From NCBI RefSeq assembly GCF_001514305.1, contig NZ_KQ949075.1, positions 464,832-528,831 of the forward strand: a stretch of DNA of 64,000 nt. The letters run 5' to 3'. This document shows positions 57,105-64,000 of this stretch, one piece after another; the stretch's first letter is position 1, and each line of letters opens with the position of its first letter. The stretch comes from Streptomyces dysideae (GTDB taxonomy: Bacteria; Actinomycetota; Actinomycetes; Streptomycetales; Streptomycetaceae). The notes beneath the pieces are model-generated. The model saw only the letters and a program-made list of their open reading frames with translations. It was not told the DNA's origin and made no database searches. The translations under genes and the position numbers were made by a program.

Positions 57105-59207
57105 TCAGCGCTGGGTTGCGGCGATCGATTCCCGCGCGACGGCGGCGACGTTCTCGCCAGTGAAGCCGTACTCGCGGAAGAGGACCTTGCCGTCGGCGGA
57201 AGCACCGAAGTGCTCCAGGGAAACGATGCGACCGGCGTCCCCGACGTACTTGTGCCAGGTGAGACCGATACCGGCCTCCACCGCGACACGCGCCTTCACG
57301 GAGGGCGGCAGGACGCTGTCCCGGTACCCCTGGTCCTGCTCCTCGAACCACTCCACGGACGGCATGGACACGACCCGCGTCGGCACACCGCCGGCCTGGA
57401 GCTGCTCACGCGCCTCGACGGCGACATGCACCTCGGAACCGGTGGCGATGAGGATGACCTCGGGCGCAGTGTTCTGCCCTTCGGGCCCTTCGGCCTCGAA
57501 CAGGACGTAACCGCCCTTCGCCGTATCCTCGTTGGGCTCGTACGTCGGCACGCCCTGGCGGGTCAGCGCCAGACCGTGCGGGGCGCCCTTGCCGAAGACC
57601 TTGGTGTGGCGCTTGAGGATCTCGCGCCAGGCGATGGCCGTCTCGTTGGCGTCGGCCGGGCGGACGATGTTCAGACCGGGGATGGCGCGCAGGGAGGCGA
57701 GGTGCTCGACCGGCTGGTGCGTCGGGCCGTCCTCACCGAGACCGATGGAGTCGTGCGTCCACACGTACGTCACCGGCAGGTGCATCAGCGCGGACAGGCG
57801 CACGGCGTTGCGCATGTAGTCGGAGAAGACCAGGAACGTGCCGCCGTAGATACGGGTGTTGCCGTGCAGCGCGATGCCGTTCATCTCCGCGGCCATGGAG
57901 TGCTCGCGGATACCGAAGTGGATCGTGCGGCCGTACGGGTCGGCCTCCGGCAGCGGGTTGTCCGCCGGCAGGAACGACGACGTCTTGTCGATCGTCGTGT
58001 TGTTCGAGCCCGCCAGGTCGGCCGAGCCGCCCCACAGCTCCGGGATGACCGCACCCAGCGCCTGCAGGACCTTGCCGGACGCGGCACGCGTGGCGACGCC
58101 CTTGCCCGCCTCGAAGACCGGGACCTTCTCCTCCCAGCCCGTGGGCAGCTCACCCGCGGCGATACGGTCGAACTCGGCCGCGCGCTCCGGGTTGTTGTTG
58201 CGCCACTCCTGAAGCCGCTTCTCCCACTCCGCCTTGGCCTGACGGCCGCGCTCCAGCGCCTTGCGGGTGTGGGCGATGACCTCGTCGGTGACCTCGAAGG
58301 ACTGCTCCGGGTCGAAGCCGAGGACACGCTTGGTGGCCGCGACCTCCTCGTCGCCGAGCGCCGAGCCGTGCGCGGCCTCGGTGTTCTGCGCGTTCGGGGC
58401 GGGCCAGGCGATGATCGAGCGCATCGCGATGAACGACGGCTTGTCCGTGACCTGCTTCGCGGCCTCGACGGCGGCGTAGAGGGCCTGCGGGTCGAGGTCG
58501 CCGTTGGCCTGCGGCTCGACGCGTTGCACATGCCAGCCGTACGCCTCGTACCGCAGAGCGGTGTCCTCGGAGACGGCCGTCTCGGTGTCGCCCTCGATCG
58601 AGATGTGGTTGTCGTCCCACAGCAGGATGAGGTTGCCGAGCTTCTGGTGGCCGGCCATCGAGGACGCCTCGGCGGAGATGCCCTCCTGGAGGCAGCCGTC
58701 ACCGGCGATGGCGTACACGAAGTGGTCGAACGGAGACTCGCCCGCGGGCGCCTCCGGGTCGAACAGACCGCGCTCGTAGCGGGCGGCCATGGCCATGCCG
58801 ACGGCGTTGGCGACACCCTGGCCCAGCGGGCCGGTGGTGGTCTCGACGCCCACCGTGTGGCCGTACTCCGGGTGACCGGGGGTCTTCGAACCCCACGTCC
58901 GGAACGCCTTCAGGTCATCCAGCTCCAGGCCGAAGCCGGCCAGGTACAGCTGGGTGTAGAGGGTCAGGGACGAGTGGCCGGCGGACAGCACGAAGCGGTC
59001 GCGCCCGACCCAGTCGGCGTCCGCCGGGTCGTGCCGCATCACCTTCTGGAAGAGGGTGTAGGCGGCAGGCGCCAGGCTCATCGCCGTACCCGGATGGCCG
59101 TTGCCGACCTTCTGTACGGCATCGGCGGCCAGGACGCGGGCGGTGTCGACGGCCCGCTGGTCCAACTCGGTCCACTCGAGGTCTGTGGTGGTCGGCTTGG
59201 TGCTCAC
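57105..59207 (-). CDS. tkt: Transketolase
   Basis: A 700-residue thiamine-diphosphate enzyme moving two-carbon units between sugar phosphates. The TPP-binding signature is GDGCLQEGISAEASSMAGHQ with LLWDDNHISIEGDTE. The N-terminal His is in KVGNGHPGTAMSLAPAAYTL, the second half has the active Glu in FGIREHSMAAEMNGIALHG, and the pyrimidine domain DSIGLGEDGPTHQPVEHL. The GTG at 59207 has AGAGGAG about 11 bases upstream. It is first in the pentose-phosphate operon and divergent from ctaB. Confidence 0.97.
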   Translation of the reverse strand: MSTKPTTTDLEWTELDQRAVDTARVLAADAVQKVGNGHPGTAMSLAPAAYTLFQKVMRHDPADADWVGRDRFVLSAGHSSLTLYTQLYLAGFGLELDDLKAFRTWGSKTPGHPEYGHTVGVETTTGPLGQGVANAVGMAMAARYERGLFDPEAPAGESPFDHFVYAIAGDGCLQEGISAEASSMAGHQKLGNLILLWDDNHISIEGDTETAVSEDTALRYEAYGWHVQRVEPQANGDLDPQALYAAVEAAKQVTDKPSFIAMRSIIAWPAPNAQNTEAAHGSALGDEEVAATKRVLGFDPEQSFEVTDEVIAHTRKALERGRQAKAEWEKRLQEWRNNNPERAAEFDRIAAGELPTGWEEKVPVFEAGKGVATRAASGKVLQALGAVIPELWGGSADLAGSNNTTIDKTSSFLPADNPLPEADPYGRTIHFGIREHSMAAEMNGIALHGNTRIYGGTFLVFSDYMRNAVRLSALMHLPVTYVWTHDSIGLGEDGPTHQPVEHLASLRAIPGLNIVRPADANETAIAWREILKRHTKVFGKGAPHGLALTRQGVPTYEPNEDTAKGGYVLFEAEGPEGQNTAPEVILIATGSEVHVAVEAREQLQAGGVPTRVVSMPSVEWFEEQDQGYRDSVLPPSVKARVAVEAGIGLTWHKYVGDAGRIVSLEHFGASADGKVLFREYGFTGENVAAVARESIAATQR

Positions 59208-59548
59208 CCTGGGTCAGGGCTCCTCTCCACATGTCACGCATGTCGAATGCCGGTGCACTGGGCGCCCACCGGCCGTTGTCGAGCCTACCCCCGTAAGAAC
59301 GTGCATTTTTTCGAGTCATTCCAGACTGCCGGGAGTCATGGGGACGCGCCTCCCGACTGGGCTGGACGGCATCCGGCAACTGAATACGCACCCGCTCGTT
59401 CGAGTGCTCAACGGAGTGCCGTCCGGCTCGTCCGGGAGGCCTGCTCAACACGACCCCACCCCCGCGAATGTCCGGGTCTGGGCAACGTCTACAGTGGCGT
59501 GGTACGCGCGAGCCTTTACCGGGACTTCACAGGGGGAGGCTTGCTGGG
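59208..59548. promoter_or_regulatory. Divergent control region between tkt and ctaB
   Basis: These 341 bases hold no gene. A palindrome TGGGCGCCCA (59259-59268) is flanked by CCGGTG and CACCGG, forming a compact inverted repeat in the tkt leader. A T6 run lies near 59305. On the minus strand TAGGCT (59288-59283) could be a tkt -10. On the plus strand TACAGT (59490-59495) could be the ctaB -10, with a weak -35. A GGGGGAGG ribosome site (59532-59539) belongs to ctaB. Confidence 0.4.
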
Positions 59549-60517
59549 ATGTCTCTGTCAGGGGTGTGCGTGACGGCCGTTGAATCCCGTCCAGCGGGGA
59601 TTATCGGGACGAGCCAGAGCCCGAGCCACCGGCCGTTCGGGGCCCGTGTCAAGGCGTTCGTGGCGCTGACCAAGCCGCGGATCATCGAGCTGCTGCTGAT
59701 CACCACCGTTCCGGTGATGTTCCTCGCCGAGCAGGGCGTGCCCGACCTCCGTCTGGTGCTCCTCACCTGCCTCGGCGGCTACCTCTCCGCCGGCGGCGCC
59801 AACGCGCTCAACATGTACATCGACCGCGACATCGACGCGCTGATGGACCGCACCTCGCAGCGCCCCCTGGTCACCGGCATGGTCAGCCCCCGCGAGTGCC
59901 TCGCCTTCGGCATCACACTGGCGGTCGTCTCGACGCTCCTGTTCGGCCTGGCCGTCAACTGGCTGTCCGCCTGGCTGTCCCTCGGCGCACTCCTCTTCTA
60001 CGTCGTCGTCTACACGATGATCCTCAAGCGGCGTACGTCGCAGAACATCGTGTGGGGCGGCATCGCCGGCTGCATGCCGGTCCTCATCGGCTGGTCGGCG
60101 GTGACGAACTCCCTCTCCTGGGCGCCGGTCATCCTCTTCATGGTGATCTTCTTCTGGACTCCGCCGCACTACTGGCCGCTGTCCATGAAGGTGAGGGAGG
60201 ACTACGCACGCGTGGGCGTGCCGATGCTGCCGGTCATCGCTTCCAACAAAGTGGTCGCCAGGCAGATCGTCATGTACAGCTGGGTGATGGTGGCGGTCTC
60301 GCTGCTGCTGACCCCGCTCGGCTACACGGGCTGGTTCTACACGCTGGTCGCCCTGGTCGCGGGCGGCTGGTGGCTGTGGGAGGCACACTCCCTCCAGAAC
60401 CGCGCGAAGGCGGAGGTGACGGGCGCGAAGCTCAAGGAGATGCGCCTGTTCCACTGGTCGATCACCTACGTGTCGCTGGTGTTCGTCGCGATCGCCGTGG
60501 ACCCCTTCCTCAGGTAG
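59549..60517 (+). CDS. ctaB: Protoheme IX farnesyltransferase (heme O synthase)
   Basis: A 322-residue UbiA-superfamily membrane enzyme that adds a farnesyl group to heme B, making heme O for cytochrome oxidase. It has about nine helices. The prenyl-diphosphate motif is [22 protein letters not shown], and the second conserved loop is [23 protein letters not shown] (read in two overlapping pieces). The ATG at 59549 is 9 bases after GGGGGAGG; GTG codons at 59564 and 59570 are alternatives. It works with CtaA, encoded 1.6 kb downstream on the other strand. Confidence 0.96.
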   Translation: MSLSGVCVTAVESRPAGIIGTSQSPSHRPFGARVKAFVALTKPRIIELLLITTVPVMFLAEQGVPDLRLVLLTCLGGYLSAGGANALNMYIDRDIDALMDRTSQRPLVTGMVSPRECLAFGITLAVVSTLLFGLAVNWLSAWLSLGALLFYVVVYTMILKRRTSQNIVWGGIAGCMPVLIGWSAVTNSLSWAPVILFMVIFFWTPPHYWPLSMKVREDYARVGVPMLPVIASNKVVARQIVMYSWVMVAVSLLLTPLGYTGWFYTLVALVAGGWWLWEAHSLQNRAKAEVTGAKLKEMRLFHWSITYVSLVFVAIAVDPFLR

Positions 60518-60599
60518 ACGTTCCTCACGTGGACGCTGAGGCAAGCGTCACGCACCCCGCACGTCGCCGTTCGCTCTACCCGTCGGTAGCATCCTGGCC

Positions 60600-60932
60600 A
60601 TGGCAGACACGCAGCAGGTTGACGCGAAGGCCGAGCGCAGGGCGGCCAAGCTGGCCAAGCAGATCAGCGCCTTCTCCAAGGCACACGGCGGCGCCGAGGG
60701 TCAGGTCGCGTACATCGGGGAGCGCGGCGCCCGGATCGTCCTCGTCGGTGAGGACGGCGGCTGGGGCGACCTGGTCGCACCCTCGTACGAGATCGCCGAG
60801 AAGGCCGTGGAGAAGTCCGGGATCACCGTCCACGAGGACTTCGACGGCGAGTTCGCGGCCAAGGTGAAGACCGGGCCGTACGAGTGGACGCGCATGGCCG
60901 GGATCCAGGTCGGCGGCCCGAGCAACACCTGA
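60600..60932 (+). CDS. Small conserved protein of unknown function
   Basis: A 110-residue soluble, charged protein. The N-terminal ~30 residues are helical and Lys/Ala-rich (VDAKAERRAAKLAKQISAFS). The rest alternates strands and helices (GQVAYIGERGARIVLVGEDG, AVEKSGITVHEDFDGEFAAK, WTRMAGIQVGG). Codon usage is normal for the organism. I do not recognise a characterised family; it looks like a conserved actinobacterial protein. A small hairpin (GACGCT / AGCGTC, 60532-60549) lies between ctaB and this gene. Confidence 0.75.
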   Translation: MADTQQVDAKAERRAAKLAKQISAFSKAHGGAEGQVAYIGERGARIVLVGEDGGWGDLVAPSYEIAEKAVEKSGITVHEDFDGEFAAKVKTGPYEWTRMAGIQVGGPSNT

Positions 60933-61055
60933 CCATCCGCACGACGGTGGCCGACAGGGCTCGGTCATTCACACAGAGTGTGTGACACCAACACCTGATG
61001 CCCGGTTCACCCGTTAGGACGTGTAGTACGGCACGGTCCAGTCACGGGAGTCCGG

Positions 61056-62162
61056 ATGATCGAAACGCCGTCCCTCGTGGACCAGTACTGCCACGGCGTA
61101 CTGAGGACGGAGCTGGGCCTCGGCACCTTCGAGGCCCAGCTGGCCCGCACCGAGGGCCCGCCCGCGCCGGGCACGAGCCTCTTCGACACCCAGACCGGTT
61201 TCGCCGTACGCCGCTGGTGCCCCCCGCTGCTCGGCCTGGAACCGCACTGCCCGCCCGCCCGCTATCTCGCCCGGCGCCGTGAACTCGGCGTACTGGAAGC
61301 GGGCCGCCGGCTGCTGCGCGGCAGCGGCATCACGACGTACCTGGTCGACACCGGCCTGCCCGGTGACCTCACCGGCCCCTCCGAGATGGCGTCCACCGCG
61401 AACGCCGAGGCCCACGAGATCGTGCGCCTGGAGCTCCTCGCCGAACAGGTCGCCGACACTTCCGGCACCGTCGAGTCCTTCCTCGCCAACCTCGCCGAGT
61501 CGGTGCACGGGGCCGCGGCCAACGCCGTCGCCTTCACCTCGGTGGCGGGCGTACGGCACGGACTCGCCCTCGCGCCCGAACCGCCGGGGCCGGGGGAGGT
61601 ACGGGGTGCGGCGGGGCGCTGGCTGGCGGGGCGCCGGGTCGGCGGGGAGCTGAGCGACCCCGTGCTGCTGCGGCATCTGCTGTGGATCGCGGTGGCGTCG
61701 GGGCTGCCGCTGCAACTGCACGCGGGGCTGGGGGAGCCGGGGCTGCGGATCGACCGTACGGATCCGGTACTGCTGACCGACTTCGTGCGTGCCACGGCCG
61801 GCCTCGGCACGGACCTGGTGCTGCTGCACGGCTACCCGTACCACCGTCACGCCGCCCACCTCGCCGGCGTCTTCCCGCACGTCTACGCCGACTCGGGCGC
61901 CGCACTCGTCCGCACCGGCGCCAGGGCCGCGACCGTCCTGGCGGAGATCCTGGAACTGGCCCCCTTCGGCAAGATCCTCTTCTCCAGCGGGGCCCATGGG
62001 CTGCCCGAGCTGCACGTGGTGGGGGCGCGGTTGTTCCGCGAGGCGCTGGCGCGGGTGCTGGGCGGCTGGGTGGCCGAGGGGGCGTGGTCGCTGGCGGACG
62101 CGCAGCGGGTGGCCGGGTTGATCGCGGTGGGGAATGCGCGGCGGGTGTACGGGCTGGAGTGA
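61056..62162 (+). CDS. Amidohydrolase-family protein
   Basis: A 368-residue metal-dependent hydrolase of the amidohydrolase-2 (TIM-barrel) type. Visible are the N-terminal LVDQYCHGVL (the HxH metal site is reduced to one clear His), PLQLHAGLGEPGLRIDRTDP, LVLLHGYPYHRHAAHLAGVF, VYADSGAALV, and KILFSSGAHGLPELHVVGARLF. Related proteins are FluG-like or decarboxylase-like. The reduced first motif leaves the metal count and reaction uncertain. A TCACAC / GTGTGA inverted repeat (60969-60985) lies 70 bases upstream. Its stop is one base from that of the convergent ctaA. Confidence 0.75.
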   Translation: MIETPSLVDQYCHGVLRTELGLGTFEAQLARTEGPPAPGTSLFDTQTGFAVRRWCPPLLGLEPHCPPARYLARRRELGVLEAGRRLLRGSGITTYLVDTGLPGDLTGPSEMASTANAEAHEIVRLELLAEQVADTSGTVESFLANLAESVHGAAANAVAFTSVAGVRHGLALAPEPPGPGEVRGAAGRWLAGRRVGGELSDPVLLRHLLWIAVASGLPLQLHAGLGEPGLRIDRTDPVLLTDFVRATAGLGTDLVLLHGYPYHRHAAHLAGVFPHVYADSGAALVRTGARAATVLAEILELAPFGKILFSSGAHGLPELHVVGARLFREALARVLGGWVAEGAWSLADAQRVAGLIAVGNARRVYGLE

Positions 62163-62163
62163 G

Positions 62164-63168
62164 CTACGCCCGGGAACCTACGGTCGCCTCGGCCGCAGGC
62201 CCCGGGATGCCGGCCAGTTCGGTCTCCGGCCGCTCCCGCAGCGCCAGCAGCACCCGCAGCACCGCGATCCATGTCAGGGCCGAGCCGAGCATGTGCAGGC
62301 CGACCAGGATCTCCGGGAGGTCCGTGAAGTACTGGACATAGCCGATGACGCCCTGGGCGAGCAGGATCACGAACAGCTCGCCCGTGCGGGACAACGGCCC
62401 TTTCGGCGCGTCGACCGCCTTGAGGACGAACCACAGGGCGAACGTCAGCGTCACCACGACCCAGGCCAGTACCGCGTGCACCTTGCTGACCGTCTCCCAG
62501 TCGAGCGGCATCCGCTCGACCTCGCTGGAGTCGCCCGCGTGCGGCCCCGCGCCGGTCACGACCGTGCCGACCAGGATCAGCAGCACGGAGGCCGCGACCA
62601 GGAACCACACCAGCTGCTGCACGGACTTGCCGACCAGCGGACGGGGCGCCCCGTCACCTTCCCTCGTGCGCTGCCACATCACCGTGGCGACCGCGATCAG
62701 CGCCGACGTCGCCACGAAGTGCGCCGCGACCGTGTAGGGGTTGAGGCCGACCAGCACCACGATGCCGCCGAGGACGGCGTTGCTCATCACGACCCAGAAC
62801 TGGGCCCAGCCCAGCTTGGTCAGGCCGCGCCGGTACGGCTTCTCGGAGCGCGCGGCGATGATCGCCCAGCCGACGGCCGCGCACAGCACGTACGTCAGCA
62901 TGCGGTTGCCGAACTCGATGGCGCCGTGCAGGCCCATCTCGCTGGTCGCGGTGAGCGAGTCGGCGGTGCACTTGGGCCAGGTCGGGCAGCCGAGGCCGGA
63001 GCCGGTGAGCCGCACCGCACCGCCGGTCACCACGATGACCACGGACATCACGAGCGCGGCGAGGGCCGCACGTTGGACCGTCCTGGGGTCTGGGGTCCAG
63101 CGTGCGGCGATGAAGGCGAGCGGGTTGCGCGCGGCCGCCATGGCGTCGGCGCGGGTCACTTTTGGCAC
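62164..63168 (-). CDS. ctaA: Heme A synthase (CtaA/COX15)
   Basis: A 334-residue membrane oxidase turning heme O into heme A. Eight helices are visible. VVTGGAVRLTGSGLGCPTWPKC carries the extracytoplasmic Cys pair, HGAIEFGNRML the heme-ligand His of the first half; NPYTVAAHFVATSALIA, VSKVHAVLAWVVVTLTF and ILVGLHMLGSALTWIAVLRV carry the other conserved His residues. The GTG at 63168 is the best-supported start (weak AGGG upstream); one at 63159 is possible. Confidence 0.95.
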   Translation of the reverse strand: MPKVTRADAMAAARNPLAFIAARWTPDPRTVQRAALAALVMSVVIVVTGGAVRLTGSGLGCPTWPKCTADSLTATSEMGLHGAIEFGNRMLTYVLCAAVGWAIIAARSEKPYRRGLTKLGWAQFWVVMSNAVLGGIVVLVGLNPYTVAAHFVATSALIAVATVMWQRTREGDGAPRPLVGKSVQQLVWFLVAASVLLILVGTVVTGAGPHAGDSSEVERMPLDWETVSKVHAVLAWVVVTLTFALWFVLKAVDAPKGPLSRTGELFVILLAQGVIGYVQYFTDLPEILVGLHMLGSALTWIAVLRVLLALRERPETELAGIPGPAAEATVGSRA

Positions 63169-63223
63169 GCGCCCTATCGTAGGCGGCCGCTTGTGCACGC
63201 TTTCACGAGGGTCCCGCTCTGTC

Positions 63224-64000
63224 TCACTCCCAGCGGAACCAGCGTCCGGCCGCGGTCAGCCCGACGACCGCCCAGACGGCGAGGATCCCCAGGTCACCCC
63301 AGGGCATCCCGGCGCCGTGCCGGAGCACGTCCCGCAGGCCGTCCGACAGTGCCGAGATGGGCAGCAGGCCCAGCACGTCCTGCGCGCCGGCCGGGAACTT
63401 GTCCAGCGGGACGATGACGCCGCCGCCCATGAGCAGCAGCAGGAAGACGAGGTTGGCGGCGCCGAGCGTCGCCTCCGCCTTGAGCGTGCCGGCCATCAGC
63501 AGGCCGAGGCCGGAGAAGGCGGCGGTGCCCAGGACGAGCAGGAGCAGGACGGCGACGGGGTTGCCCTGCGGTGACCAGCCGAGCGCGAAGGCGATCACTG
63601 TCAGCAGGACGATCTGGAGGACCTCCGTGACCAGCACGGACACCGTCTTCGCGGTCATCAGGCCCCAGCGGGGCAGCGGGGAGGAGGCGAGCCGCTTCAG
63701 CACGCCGTACCGGCGTTCGAAGCCGGTCGCGATCGCCTGGCCCGTGAACGCGGTCGACATCACGGCGAGCGCGAGGACGCCGGGCGTGAGGAAGTCGACG
63801 GCCTCGCCCGCGCCGGTGTCGACGATGTCGACCGTGCTGAAGAGGACCAGCAGGAGGGTCGGGATCACGACGGTGAGCAGCAGCTGTTCGCCGTTGCGCA
63901 GGAGCATCTTCGTCTCGAGGGCCGCCTGCGCCGCGATCATGCGGGGGAGGGGGGCCGCGCCCGGCTTCGGGGCGTACGTACCGGTGCTGACGGTGGTCAC
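63224..64000 (-). CDS. ABC-2 type transporter permease
   Basis: A 258-residue, six-helix ABC-2 permease of the drug- or polymer-export type. The N-terminal helix follows LETKMLLRNGEQLLLTVVIP; FERRYGVLKRLASSPLPRWGLM is the typical cytoplasmic loop, and LVFLLLLMGGGVIVPLDKFP a later signature. The GTG start is the last codon of the window, so the gene appears complete, but an earlier start cannot be excluded. The partner ATPase is expected just beyond the right edge. In other actinobacteria ABC-2 genes sit next to ctaA, where they may serve heme or Fe-S/SUF-linked export; that is inference. Confidence 0.88.
   Translation of the reverse strand: MTTVSTGTYAPKPGAAPLPRMIAAQAALETKMLLRNGEQLLLTVVIPTLLLVLFSTVDIVDTGAGEAVDFLTPGVLALAVMSTAFTGQAIATGFERRYGVLKRLASSPLPRWGLMTAKTVSVLVTEVLQIVLLTVIAFALGWSPQGNPVAVLLLLVLGTAAFSGLGLLMAGTLKAEATLGAANLVFLLLLMGGGVIVPLDKFPAGAQDVLGLLPISALSDGLRDVLRHGAGMPWGDLGILAVWAVVGLTAAGRWFRWE

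Noticed and set aside
59298..59322. SigR-like promoter for tkt on the minus strand (GGAAT ... GTT)
   Set aside because: The spacing is 17 bases rather than about 18, and the flanking bases do not match; kept only as a weak possibility.

Overview
The window is chromosomal DNA of a high-GC actinomycete, almost certainly a Streptomyces. The evidence is strong G/C bias at third codon positions, many GTG starts, GTGA/ATGA stop-start overlaps, the uvrC-rapZ-yvcK-whiA block, and the gap-pgk-tpiA-secG, tkt-tal-zwf-opcA-pgl and ctaB/ctaA neighbourhoods. No rRNA, tRNA, CRISPR array, prophage or complete insertion sequence was seen. All assignments come from reading the sequence; nothing was searched against a database.

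Layout. Positions 1-5000: the start of a leaderless gene leaving the left edge, a secreted glycerophosphodiester phosphodiesterase, an MHYT membrane sensor, uvrB and a TerD protein. 5075-8409: a TerD fusion protein and terC, the latter behind a yybP-ykoY (Mn2+-type) riboswitch. 8513-11420: two decayed genes (a calcium/proton exchanger and an S66 LD-carboxypeptidase) around an MFS transporter. 11523-16642: aroQ, a polar amino acid ABC importer, a gene-free GC-repeat stretch, an MBL hydrolase and a mycothiol-dependent-type enzyme. 16867-23799: uvrA, a sugar kinase with its LacI-type repressor and a 30-bp palindromic operator, a Rieske protein and an HTH regulator. 24150-30017: a decayed sensor kinase, then uvrC-rapZ-yvcK-whiA. 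30169-40495: a secreted M14 carboxypeptidase, gap, pgk, tpiA, secG, an RbpA-family protein, an MFS exporter and pgi. 40589-52413: a membrane protein, an FtsX-type ABC exporter with PadR repressor, and a sugar-import locus with a GH13 glucosidase. 52525-59207: the pentose-phosphate operon read leftwards (tkt, tal, zwf, opcA, pgl). 59549-64000: ctaB, two less-known genes, ctaA and an ABC-2 permease.

How the genes work together. The three nucleotide-excision genes uvrA, uvrB and uvrC all lie here. Their promoters, with those of terD, an MFS exporter and the left-edge gene, carry the actinobacterial DNA-damage motif TTGTCAGTG-N8-TAnnnT (RecA-independent/PafBC type); the uvrC copy diverges in the last three bases of the upstream half. 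In uvrB, uvrC and the left-edge gene the -10 hexamer ends 6-7 bases before the ATG, so these mRNAs should be leaderless. Central carbon metabolism is complete from glucose-6-phosphate through the oxidative and non-oxidative pentose-phosphate steps (except 6-phosphogluconate dehydrogenase) and from glyceraldehyde-3-phosphate to 3-phosphoglycerate. ctaB and ctaA make heme O and heme A for cytochrome oxidase.

Most notable observations: the terC riboswitch whose P1 strand alternatively pairs with the Shine-Dalgarno; a 192-bp MITE-like element inserted in frame into the GH13 gene; two related operator boxes tying the padR/binding-protein gap to the GH13 operon; a sugar permease with an extra ~155-residue extracytoplasmic domain; and overlapping inverted repeats plus a rifamycin-element-like half site upstream of the RbpA paralogue.
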